This document shows positions 8,677 to 16,208 of a DNA stretch of 64,000 nucleotides, in pieces (positions within the stretch are counted from its first letter, which is position 1; each line of letters opens with the position of its first letter). Both the position numbers and the translations under genes were made by a program. Source of the stretch: Micavibrio sp964400125 (GTDB lineage: Bacteria; Pseudomonadota; Alphaproteobacteria; Micavibrionales; Micavibrionaceae); NCBI GenBank assembly GCA_964400125.1, contig CAYNSR010000014.1:1-64000 (forward strand), written 5' to 3'. The notes beneath the pieces were generated by a model. It saw only the letters and a program-made list of their open reading frames with translations. It had not been told where the DNA came from and did no database searches.

Positions 8677-8713
8677 ATTCCCTGTTCCGGAATTATTACC
8701 GCTTGAAGCGGTA
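8633..8713 (+). CDS. Possible second 26-residue peptide, overlapping in another frame
   Basis: Begins with ATG at 8633 behind AAGGA (8623-8627), lies in a different frame from the peptide at 8596-8676 and ends on the palindrome TTACCGC-TTGAA-GCGGTAA. The peptide is Gly/Asn/Arg rich. It may be chance; it is recorded because both overlapping frames have ribosome-binding sites. Confidence 0.2.
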
Positions 8714-8801
8714 ACTAGGACAAGTGCTTAATATTCCTCGCCTCTTGGTTGGCTGACCGTGGCATTGCCAAGCTGGAAAATTACCGAAAAATAAAAGGGG
8801 A

Positions 8802-8840
8802 CAGTTGAACGTTTTTCCCAAGGCCAGTTGAACGCTTTTT
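8802..8840 (+). repeat. Two short direct repeats in AT-rich intergenic region
   Basis: CAGTTGAACGTTTTT (8802-8816) and CAGTTGAACGCTTTTTG (8825-8841) lie 23 bases apart, two helix turns, between the copper operon and tRNA-Lys. Nothing else recognisable is present from 8714 to 8881. They could be a regulator site or a relic of a mobile element edge. Confidence 0.35.
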
Positions 8841-8881
8841 GTGGATGAATTTGAATTTTCTTTTATTATCAAATGATTAAA

Positions 8882-8957
8882 TGGTGACTGCGGTGGGGGT
8901 CGAACCCACGACCACCTGATTAAAAGTCAGGTGCTCTACCAACTGAGCTACGCAGTC
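8882..8957 (-). tRNA. tRNA-Lys (anticodon TTT)
   Basis: Read on the minus strand it has the seven-base acceptor stem GACTGCG / CGCAGTC, a D-arm with AGCTCAGTTGGTAGAGC, the anticodon loop CTTTTAA (anticodon TTT), a T-arm with GGTTCGACC, and an encoded CCA end at 8882-8884. A complete, normal cloverleaf of 76 bases. Confidence 0.97.
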
Positions 8958-9086
8958 ATGTGTGGCGTATGTTTTGCCTGTAGACCGCTGGAAAATATGG
9001 ACTTTCCGGGCAGACGTCAAGGGTTTAATCATAAAACACTGAAATACCCCCAAAGCCCCCGGAAAACGCGAAAAAACCGGGAGTTT

Positions 9087-9617
9087 TCAGGCGCGTCCGT
9101 ATTTGCTTTTCAGCAGCATTTCCACCGCCGGGGTGACCACCTCGCCGACATCCCCGCCAAGGGAGAATATCTCCTTGACGAAGGAGGACGAAACGAACTG
9201 CCACTTATCCGCCGCCATCAGGAACACGGTTTCAATATTCGGGTCCAACCGCGCGTTCATGCCGGTCATCTGGAATTCAAACTCGAAATCCGAGGTGGCG
9301 CGCAACCCCCTGATAATGCAAGACGCATACATATCCCGCGCAAAATGCACCAGCAAATTGTCAAACGGCAGCACATCGATGTCGCAATATTTTTCGTACA
9401 TGGTGGCGACATCGGCTTTGACCATGGAAACACGCTCCTCGACACTGAACAGCGGGCCTTTTTTGTTATTGGCAGCCACACCGATAATCAGGCGATCCAC
9501 CAGCTTGCTCGCCCGCTTTATCAGGTGCAAATGCCCCTTTGTGATCGGGTCAAAGGTGCCGGGATAGACGCCGATGATGTATTTACCGTTTTTTTCGCGC
9601 GGGGATGTTTCCGTCAT
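9087..9617 (-). CDS. coaD: Phosphopantetheine adenylyltransferase
   Basis: Penultimate step of coenzyme A synthesis: 4'-phosphopantetheine plus ATP gives dephospho-CoA. 176 residues, slightly longer than usual because of an extended N-terminus (MTETSPREKNGKYI). Nucleotidyltransferase motifs are GVYPGTFDPITKGHLHLI (T/HxGH signature) and SSSFVKEI near the C-terminus. The ATG overlaps the gyrA stop codon by four bases, so the two genes are translated as a pair, an order often seen in alphaproteobacteria. Confidence 0.95.
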   Translation of the reverse strand: MTETSPREKNGKYIIGVYPGTFDPITKGHLHLIKRASKLVDRLIIGVAANNKKGPLFSVEERVSMVKADVATMYEKYCDIDVLPFDNLLVHFARDMYASCIIRGLRATSDFEFEFQMTGMNARLDPNIETVFLMAADKWQFVSSSFVKEIFSLGGDVGEVVTPAVEMLLKSKYGRA

Positions 9618-12364
9618 TGAACGGTATCGCTCCCGTCGCCATCGGTTTCATCATCGTCGTCGTCTTCATTAATCAACCAGGCCACGGACACGACCTTTTC
9701 ATCTTCCGCAACCTTGAAAAGGGTAACCCCTTGCGCACTGCGACCGGTGAAGCGGACATCGCGGACCGGCGTGCGGATCAACTGGCCACCATCGGTAACC
9801 AGCATAATCTGGTGTTCATCCGTCACCGGGAAGGTTGCGACGACCTGCGCCCCGTTCTTCGCGGTCAGGCCCATATTGGCCACACCCTGCCCGCCGCGCC
9901 CCGATATGCGGTATTCATAGGCGGAGGTGCGCTTGCCGAAGCCCTTGACCGTGACGGTCAAAAGGAATTGTTCGCTCGCCTGCATTTCGCGGAAACGCTC
10001 TTCGGACAATTCGATCCCGGCGCTGCCCTCTTCAAATTCCACGCCCTCATCGTCGGCACCGCGCAATTTTCCGGCCATTTTCAGGTAGGCATTGCGTTCA
10101 TCCGGCGTTGCCTCGACATGTTTCAGGATCGACATTGAAATAACTTCGTCCTTTACATCGGACTTGTTCTTGCCCTTGCCGGGTTCGGCCAGCCTGACGC
10201 CACGCACCCCGGTCGAGGTCCGGCCTGCAAAAACGCGCACATCGGACACCGGGAAACGGATCGCCCGCCCCTGCGCCGTCGCCAGCAAAATATCTTCATC
10301 CTCATGTGCGATCTTAACCGCGACCAGCTTCTCGCCCTCTTCCTCCAGCTTCATGGCAATCAGACCGTTGGAACGGATGGAACGGAAATCGGAGAGTTTA
10401 TTGCGGCGGACATTGCCATGCGATGTGGCAAAAATAATATCCATTTCGTCCCACATTTCTTCGTTCTCGGGGGAGCGCATGATAACGGACATGTTTTCGC
10501 CTTCCTCCAGCGGAAACATGTTAATCAGCGCCTTGCCCCGCGCCTGCGGCGTCCCCAACGGCAATTGCCAGACCTTCAGCTTGTGAACGATCCCCTTGGA
10601 GGTAAAGCACAGCAACGGCGTGTGGGTGGAGGCCACAAACATTTCAGAAACGAAATCCTCATCCTTCAGTCCCGTCCCCGACCGCCCCTTACCGCCGCGC
10701 CTTTGCGCCCGGTAGGTTGCCAGCGGCACACGTTTGGCGTAACCGCCATGCGTGATGGTCACGACCATATCTTCACGCTGGATCAGATCCTCGATATCTT
10801 CCTCGAATTCGGAATCGATAATCTCCGTCCGGCGCGGTGTGGAAAAACGGGCCTTTACATCCACCAGTTCGTTGCGCATCACCACCATCAATTTTTCACG
10901 ACTGGACAGGATGGCCAGATATTCAGCGATCGCGTCGGTGATTTCCTTCAACTCGTCCCCGATCTTGCCGCGTTCAAGCCCGGTCAGGCGATGCAGGCGC
11001 AGGTCGAGAATGGCTTTGGCCTGAATCTCAGACATCTGGTATGTGCCCGCATCATCAACCGCGTATTCCGGATCGTCGATCAGGGCAATCAGCGGCGCGA
11101 TATCATGCACCGGCCAGCGTTTCGCCAGCAATGCCTCACGCGCCACGCCAGGATCGCGCGCACCCCGGATCAGGGCAATAATTTCATCAATATTGGCAAC
11201 AGCAATCGCCAGACCTGCCAAAACATGCGCCCGGTCGCGGGCCTTGCCCAGTTCAAAAATCGTGCGGCGGGTAATGACCTCCTCACGAAATTTCAGGAAG
11301 GCATGGATGAAGTCGCGCAAAATCAGCGTCTGCGGGCGGCCATGGTTTAACGCCAGCATATTGCAGGGAAACGTGGTTTGCAGCGATGTGTGCTTGTATA
11401 ACTGGTTCAACACCACATCGGCATTGGCCCCGCGCTTGAGTTCAATCACGATCCGCACACCGTCGCGGTCGGATTCATCGCGCACCTCGGCCATATCCTC
11501 GACGATTTTTTCACGCCCTACCTCGCCAAGACGCTCAAGCAGGCGACCCTTGTTTACCTGATAAGGAACCTCATGCACGATGATGGCTTCACGCTTGTCG
11601 CGAATATCCTCGACCGAGCATTTGGCCCGCATCGGCACCGACCCGTTGCCGGTCATGTAGGCGGCCCTGATACCCATACGGCCCAGAATTTGCCCGCCGG
11701 TCGGGAAATCCGGACCCGGGATAATCCCCATCAGATCTTCGTTGGTGATCTCCGGGTTGTCGATCATCGCGCAGCAGGCATCTACCACCTCACCCAGATT
11801 GTGCGGCGGGATATTGGTCGCCATGCCGACGGCAATACCGCCCGCCCCGTTCACCAGCAGGTTTGGAATACGCGCAGGCAGAACGACGGGTTCCAGCAGA
11901 GATTCATCGTAGTTCGGGCGCCATTCGACCGTGTCCTTGTCGATATCGTCCAGCATCGCTTCCGCCGGTTTCGACAGGCGAGCCTCGGTATAACGCATTG
12001 CCGCAGCACGGTCGCCATCCATGGAACCGAAGTTCCCCTGACCGTCGATCAGCGGCAGGCGGAGGGAAAAATCCTGCGCCATCCGCACCATGGCTTCATA
12101 AATCGCAGAATCGCCATGCGGGTGGTATTTACCCATGACGTCACCGACGATCCGGGCAGATTTTTTATAGGGCTTGTCGGAGGCATAGCCCCCTTCTTTC
12201 ATCGCATAGAAAATACGGCGATGAACCGGCTTCAATCCATCCCGCACATCCGGTAAAGCCCTGCTGACGATGACGCTCATGGCGTAATCGAGGTAGGATT
12301 TTTTCATCTCGTCTTCGAGTGTGATGGACGGGATATCGGGAGTGGTCACGGCTGAATCGGTCAT
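9614..12364 (-). CDS. gyrA: DNA gyrase subunit A
   Basis: Breakage-reunion subunit of the type II topoisomerase that puts negative supercoils into DNA. 916 residues from the ATG at 12362-12364, which follows AAGGGT; an in-frame extension of 19 codons upstream looks spurious. The catalytic Tyr is at about residue 125 in AAMRYTEARLS. The GyrA box QRRGGKG near residue 540 marks it as gyrase rather than ParC. The tail ends in Asp/Glu-rich sequence. The quinolone-determining region reads GDSAIYEAM: the Ser is conserved, while the position matching E. coli Asp87 is Glu. Confidence 0.97.
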   Translation of the reverse strand: MTDSAVTTPDIPSITLEDEMKKSYLDYAMSVIVSRALPDVRDGLKPVHRRIFYAMKEGGYASDKPYKKSARIVGDVMGKYHPHGDSAIYEAMVRMAQDFSLRLPLIDGQGNFGSMDGDRAAAMRYTEARLSKPAEAMLDDIDKDTVEWRPNYDESLLEPVVLPARIPNLLVNGAGGIAVGMATNIPPHNLGEVVDACCAMIDNPEITNEDLMGIIPGPDFPTGGQILGRMGIRAAYMTGNGSVPMRAKCSVEDIRDKREAIIVHEVPYQVNKGRLLERLGEVGREKIVEDMAEVRDESDRDGVRIVIELKRGANADVVLNQLYKHTSLQTTFPCNMLALNHGRPQTLILRDFIHAFLKFREEVITRRTIFELGKARDRAHVLAGLAIAVANIDEIIALIRGARDPGVAREALLAKRWPVHDIAPLIALIDDPEYAVDDAGTYQMSEIQAKAILDLRLHRLTGLERGKIGDELKEITDAIAEYLAILSSREKLMVVMRNELVDVKARFSTPRRTEIIDSEFEEDIEDLIQREDMVVTITHGGYAKRVPLATYRAQRRGGKGRSGTGLKDEDFVSEMFVASTHTPLLCFTSKGIVHKLKVWQLPLGTPQARGKALINMFPLEEGENMSVIMRSPENEEMWDEMDIIFATSHGNVRRNKLSDFRSIRSNGLIAMKLEEEGEKLVAVKIAHEDEDILLATAQGRAIRFPVSDVRVFAGRTSTGVRGVRLAEPGKGKNKSDVKDEVISMSILKHVEATPDERNAYLKMAGKLRGADDEGVEFEEGSAGIELSEERFREMQASEQFLLTVTVKGFGKRTSAYEYRISGRGGQGVANMGLTAKNGAQVVATFPVTDEHQIMLVTDGGQLIRTPVRDVRFTGRSAQGVTLFKVAEDEKVVSVAWLINEDDDDDETDGDGSDTVQ

Positions 12365-12423
12365 AAATTTACCCTTGCTTGTAAGACCTGATTTTGTAGC
12401 AGTTTCACGTCCGTAAAACAACT

Positions 12424-12453
12424 AAAAACAAGGCCTTATGCAAGGCATAAGCC
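12424..12453 (-). terminator. Probable rho-independent terminator after DUF2059 gene
   Basis: On the minus strand, GGCTTATG pairs with CATAAGGCC (one bulge) around CCTTG, followed by TTGTTTTTAG. It lies between the DUF2059 gene and gyrA. Confidence 0.55.
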
Positions 12454-12520
12454 ATTGATTTTTATATGATTTTTAGCATCATATTACGGGATGTAACCAC
12501 GGGTCCGCGTTTCTTCCGGA

Positions 12521-13003
12521 CTACGGTGCGGCGGGGGCCGGAACAATCTTGTCCGGCGGGCCGCCGGTTTTTTCAGCCATCAGGGCGGCATCCAGCATCC
12601 GGATGATTTCGGGCTGCAATTTTTCCTGATATTGCGGCAATTTTGCACCGATTGCGCGGGCCTCGGCCGAGCCGAAATATTCCACCATCTTTTCCAGCTC
12701 CGTGACGGTGAACAATTCCGCCATGGTTTCGATCGACAGCTTTTCAAGCGCCTTGTAATCAAACGCCCTGTCTACCAGACGCATCAGCCGTTCCTTGTCC
12801 ATCGGCGGCAGGCCGTGTGATACAATCCTGACGGCCTCATCAACTTGCGCCCGCGCAGGACGGATCGTATTCATCTCCGTCGCCAGTTCCAGACGCCGGG
12901 CCTTGTCACCCATATCCTGCGCCATGACGGGGAAAGACAAGCCAAAACAAAGCAGCAGGAGTACAAAAACAATGCGGAACATACAAACCCTCATAATTGG
13001 CAA
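12521..13003 (-). CDS. DUF2059 secreted protein
   Basis: 160 residues. The signal peptide (MFRIVFVLLLLCFGLSFPVM from the third Met, cleavage after MAQ) is followed by an all-helical domain with the family pattern: a helix containing LSIETMAELFTVTELEKMVEYFGS, about residues 85-115, then Y-Q-E-K-L-Q-P. DUF2059 proteins are exported and of unknown function. The start could be Met1, Met4 or Met8; the one closest to the hydrophobic core (residue 8) is attractive. It is upstream of gyrA on the same strand, with a probable terminator between. Confidence 0.82.
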   Translation of the reverse strand: MPIMRVCMFRIVFVLLLLCFGLSFPVMAQDMGDKARRLELATEMNTIRPARAQVDEAVRIVSHGLPPMDKERLMRLVDRAFDYKALEKLSIETMAELFTVTELEKMVEYFGSAEARAIGAKLPQYQEKLQPEIIRMLDAALMAEKTGGPPDKIVPAPAAP

Positions 13004-13071
13004 AAACGGCTGGACAGCGACCTTGTCTAACTTATCGGAATATTGTGAAAAGACAAAGGCAGTCCTTGATT

Positions 13072-13731
13072 TTAGAACCCCGGATGGGGTTTTGTCGGGT
13101 TAAACTGGATGGCAACATAATCCCATGTCACATCGCCGCGCCCCAGGTGATCCGGCCTTGTATCCAAAACTGCGGTTTTTGCACCGTGCTGCGCAGCCAG
13201 ATCCTGCACCTCTTCAACGGATGTGTCGAACATGGGTCGGTCAGCCGGGCTGGGGCCATGACGCAAGCTGATATAGGCGGTCGCATTGGGATACGCACGG
13301 TCATCCATAAACGCAATGGTCCGTTCGCGCTCTTTTGTATCCAGATGCATCCATACGGCGCTCATAAGGTAAAAATCGAAGCCCAGAGCCATTTGTTTGA
13401 CACGGCGCAGATCCGGAATCTGGTCTTCAACATAAGTGACACGACCCGCGTATAAATTTTTATCCCAGGCATTACGGATCATTTCCATCGAAGCATCCGC
13501 GCCAATCACGCGAAATCCGCGCGATGCCAGCCAGAAAGCATCCCTGCCGCTGCCGCAGCCCAGATCAAGAGCTACCGGGGCCCTGCGTGCAGGCTTCATC
13601 GGCAGGATACGGTCTATGCCTGACAGGACATCGGGAGTATTCAGGCTGTTATACGCCACGCATAATTTATTCGCCTGCGCATCATAAGCCGCAACGCTTT
13701 TCACCGCATTTGCGTTCATTGCCGACAACAC
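13072..13731 (-). CDS. Class I SAM-dependent methyltransferase
   Basis: 219 residues (215 if the second Met at 13719 is used). Motif I is ALDLGCGSGRDAFWLASRG (about residues 55-73), followed by an acidic residue at the end of strand 2 (VIGADAS) and a late FDFYLMSAVWMHL, the usual Rossmann-like methyltransferase layout of small-molecule enzymes such as the TehB/UbiE type. The substrate is unknown. It ends the transcript that begins with ssb: its start lies two bases after the ssb stop codon. Confidence 0.85.
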   Translation of the reverse strand: MLSAMNANAVKSVAAYDAQANKLCVAYNSLNTPDVLSGIDRILPMKPARRAPVALDLGCGSGRDAFWLASRGFRVIGADASMEMIRNAWDKNLYAGRVTYVEDQIPDLRRVKQMALGFDFYLMSAVWMHLDTKERERTIAFMDDRAYPNATAYISLRHGPSPADRPMFDTSVEEVQDLAAQHGAKTAVLDTRPDHLGRGDVTWDYVAIQFNPTKPHPGF

Positions 13732-13733
13732 CC

Positions 13734-14216
13734 CTAGAACGGAATTTCATCCTCGAATTCATCGACCTTGGCCGCTGTGGCCGCGCCGCCGCCCGAAGAT
13801 GCGCGGGCCGGAGCAGCGCTGTAGGCGGACTGGTCCATATCGCTGGCACCGTAACCGCCGCTGCTGCCGCCTTTGGAATCGAGCATGGTCAGTTCTCCAC
13901 GAAACGGTTTGATGACGACTTCGGTGGTGTATTGCGGTACGCCGTCTTTTTCCCATTTGCGGGTTTCGAGCTGACCTTCGATATAGAGCTTCGCGCCCTT
14001 CTTCACATATTTTTCAACGACGCCGACAATGTTTTGGTTGAAGACGACAACCTTGTGCCATTGCGTCCGTTCCTGACGTTCGCCGCTTTTATCTTTCCAG
14101 CTTTCCGATGTGGCAAGCGACAGGTTGGCAACCCGGTCGCCCGACTGCATGTTGCGAATTTCAGGCTCGACCCCGACATTACCAATCAGGATGACTTTAT
14201 TGACGCTACCGGCCAT
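13734..14216 (-). CDS. ssb: Single-stranded DNA-binding protein
   Basis: Coats single-stranded DNA in replication and repair and recruits partners through its tail. 160 residues: OB fold over the first 110 (VNKVILIGNVG, WHKVVVF, LYIEGQLETRKW), a Gly/Ala/Ser-rich linker, and the acidic tip DEFEDEIPF. In many alphaproteobacteria ssb is next to uvrA and shares its LexA box. Here a AAA+ gene lies between them and I see no LexA box in front of ssb. Confidence 0.96.
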   Translation of the reverse strand: MAGSVNKVILIGNVGVEPEIRNMQSGDRVANLSLATSESWKDKSGERQERTQWHKVVVFNQNIVGVVEKYVKKGAKLYIEGQLETRKWEKDGVPQYTTEVVIKPFRGELTMLDSKGGSSGGYGASDMDQSAYSAAPARASSGGGAATAAKVDEFEDEIPF

Positions 14217-14381
14217 GGCGCTTCTCCACTGTAAGGCATGAATGTTTTGAGGTGACTAGTTATAACCAAGACACGCGCAGTGAAAAGGGGTTTTGTAGAA
14301 CCATCCCCCGCACCTGTTTTTTGCAAATCTTTTCATAACCTCGCAAGGGTTTGATAATTAACGATATATTTATCTTTTACC

Positions 14382-14409
14382 TTGAAAGTCCCTGTTATGC
14401 GCGTACACT
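14382..14409 (+). promoter_or_regulatory. Probable promoter of the AAA+ gene
   Basis: TTGAAA (14382-14387), a 16-base spacer and TACACT (14404-14409) lie about 100 bases before the likely start at 14507. The rest of the 14217-14381 interval between ssb and this site has no other feature I can support. Confidence 0.45.
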
Positions 14410-14506
14410 GGTTGAACGAAAAAAAGATGCAGACGGCAAAAACAAAAGAACCGCTGCATTAAAAAAAATACTGAACAGAGAAAAAACGATCTGGGAGATC
14501 ACTGTA

Positions 14507-16072
14507 ATGAAAAAAAGTCCACGGGTGGAATTCCACCGTGCTGTCTACAGCAACCTTAGTGTTTTCATAAACATTGTCGATGCTTTTGAAAAACAACCCG
14601 CCGTCCTGCGGGCCGTCGAGAACGCTCCTGACATTCTGACAAACGGGCGCAGCCTGAAAGACATCGTGATGGACGACACGCTCGAGGCCTTTGTCTCCCT
14701 GATGCGCGATATTCCGGACGAGAAAATTCCCCGCTCTTTCTACAAACAGCTCCTGTCGCACCGTGAAAATCGCACCGTGAGCAAGCAGGAAGCGAATGCA
14801 CATCTGGATGCCGCATTGGCCGAAAAGCGGACTCAACCAGCGGGATCGGACATCCAGCCCCCCGAATTCATGCTGTTGCTGAATGAAAATGTCGAACCGG
14901 ATATCGTGCAAAATCTGGCGTTTAACTGGATGAGCACCGTCAGCAATTTCAGCAAACTGCTGATGACGGACGAAGCCATTATCACGGCCAAAAAAGTGGC
15001 GAGCATTTTGACAAAAACAAACACCACCTATCAGAGCATGTTCGAAAAAATTGCAGCGCGCAATGCCGCACTGGAGCGCATCAAAAATAGCAAGAAAGCT
15101 GGAAACGACAATGACGAAGAGGAAGACGATGATAACGGCATCATCATCCACCGTGCGGACGACATCAAGGACATCGAATCCGAGCTGGCCAAGCTGATCG
15201 GGCTGGAGGAAGCAAAAGATCAGGTCAGAAAAATCAGGTCCCGTGTCGAATATAAAAAAGCCATGATTGATTCCGGAATCCTCAGCAACGACAAGGGCGG
15301 CATGGACCATTATATTTTCCGTGGCCCGCCGGGGACCGGAAAAACCACCTTCGCCCGCCTGATCGGAAAAATATACAAGGATGCCGAATTGTTGAAAAAA
15401 GGCGATGTCGTCGAAGGCAGCCGCGTCAGTCTGGTTGCGGGCTATGTCGGTCAGACAGCCATAAAAACACAAGCAGCCGTAAAGCAGGCCATCGATGGCG
15501 TTCTATTCATAGACGAGGCCTATTCGTTATTCGGTGAGGGGAATGATTTTGGCAAGGAAGCGGTAGAGGTCATCCTGCGGGCGATGGAAACAAACAAGGA
15601 CCATCTTGTTGTCGTCTTTGCCGGATATCCCGATAAAATGGATCAACTGATACAGTCAAACCCCGGCCTGACGCGCCGTTTCAAACACACCGTCAACTTC
15701 AAGGATTTTCACATGGATGAACTGATGAAAATCTTTGACAATAACCTGTCCCGCCGTGGCATGAAGATCGACAGCGATGCCAGAAAACACGTTCAGGCCA
15801 TTCTGGAAGAAATCAAAATTATCAAGGGCAAGGATTTCGGGAACGCCGGGACGGTTGAAAACATCGTCGGCCTCCTGATCGACGAACACGCCGCCGCGAC
15901 CAAGGAAGACGGCACACTCGACAAAATACGAAAAATCACAAGCGCAAAAATCAGCCTGCCGGAAAACCTGAAAGACCGGATGGTCACGATCACGCTTGCT
16001 GACACCGAAAAAATTAAACCGAAAAACGAAATCGTACACCAAAAACGCAGTATCGGTTTTATCCATACATAA
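14507..16072 (+). CDS. CbbX/SpoVK-like AAA+ ATPase with novel N-terminal region
   Basis: 521 residues from the ATG at 14507, behind GGGAG; the frame is open upstream to a TTG but that part looks non-coding. The first 240 residues form an unrecognised, mostly helical region that ends in an acidic linker (NDNDEEEDDDNG). The AAA+ domain follows: IGLEEAKDQVRKI, Walker A GPPGTGKTT (about 273-281), the VAGYVGQTA pore/lid segment, Walker B VLFIDEAYSLFG (about 333) and the arginine-finger region NPGLTRRF (about 387). This is the CfxQ/CbbX type, whose hexamers remodel protein partners; the rubisco link does not apply without rubisco. It lies between ssb and uvrA, has its own promoter and terminator, and its target is unknown. 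Confidence 0.88.
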   Translation: MKKSPRVEFHRAVYSNLSVFINIVDAFEKQPAVLRAVENAPDILTNGRSLKDIVMDDTLEAFVSLMRDIPDEKIPRSFYKQLLSHRENRTVSKQEANAHLDAALAEKRTQPAGSDIQPPEFMLLLNENVEPDIVQNLAFNWMSTVSNFSKLLMTDEAIITAKKVASILTKTNTTYQSMFEKIAARNAALERIKNSKKAGNDNDEEEDDDNGIIIHRADDIKDIESELAKLIGLEEAKDQVRKIRSRVEYKKAMIDSGILSNDKGGMDHYIFRGPPGTGKTTFARLIGKIYKDAELLKKGDVVEGSRVSLVAGYVGQTAIKTQAAVKQAIDGVLFIDEAYSLFGEGNDFGKEAVEVILRAMETNKDHLVVVFAGYPDKMDQLIQSNPGLTRRFKHTVNFKDFHMDELMKIFDNNLSRRGMKIDSDARKHVQAILEEIKIIKGKDFGNAGTVENIVGLLIDEHAAATKEDGTLDKIRKITSAKISLPENLKDRMVTITLADTEKIKPKNEIVHQKRSIGFIHT

Positions 16073-16099
16073 GGAGTTCCCTCTCTGACACCTTCAGAA

Positions 16100-16132
16100 C
16101 CCCCCTGCCCCTCGTGGCGGGGGGATTTTTTT
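16100..16132 (+). terminator. Rho-independent terminator
   Basis: A GC-rich stem (CCCCCC paired with GGGGGG, plus GCC/GGC inside) followed by seven T residues. It closes the AAA+ transcript before uvrA. Confidence 0.85.
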
Positions 16133-16187
16133 CGGGAATCAGCTATAGCCAAACCCCTTGCGAATCCCATATATATTGGCCGGGGCA

Positions 16188-16202
16188 GAACTTATAGAGA
16201 AC
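16188..16202 (+). promoter_or_regulatory. LexA (SOS) box of uvrA
   Basis: GAAC-TTATAGA-GAAC is an exact match to the alphaproteobacterial LexA site GTTC-N7-GTTC read on the other strand. It ends six bases before the uvrA ATG, so a bound repressor would cover the ribosome-binding and early transcribed region. This implies that uvrA is induced by DNA damage. Confidence 0.8.
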
Positions 16203-16208
16203 AAATCC

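Noticed and set aside
8691..8711. Terminator at the TTACCGC...GCGGTAA palindrome
   Set aside because: The stem is not followed by a T run on either strand.
12365..12421. 19-codon extension of gyrA
   Set aside because: No ribosome-binding site; ATG 12362-12364 has AAGGGT and gives the normal N-terminus.
14459..15472. 337-residue minus-strand frame opposite the AAA+ gene
   Set aside because: Phe/Asp/Gly-rich translation typical of the antisense of a coding region; the plus-strand AAA+ motifs are clear.
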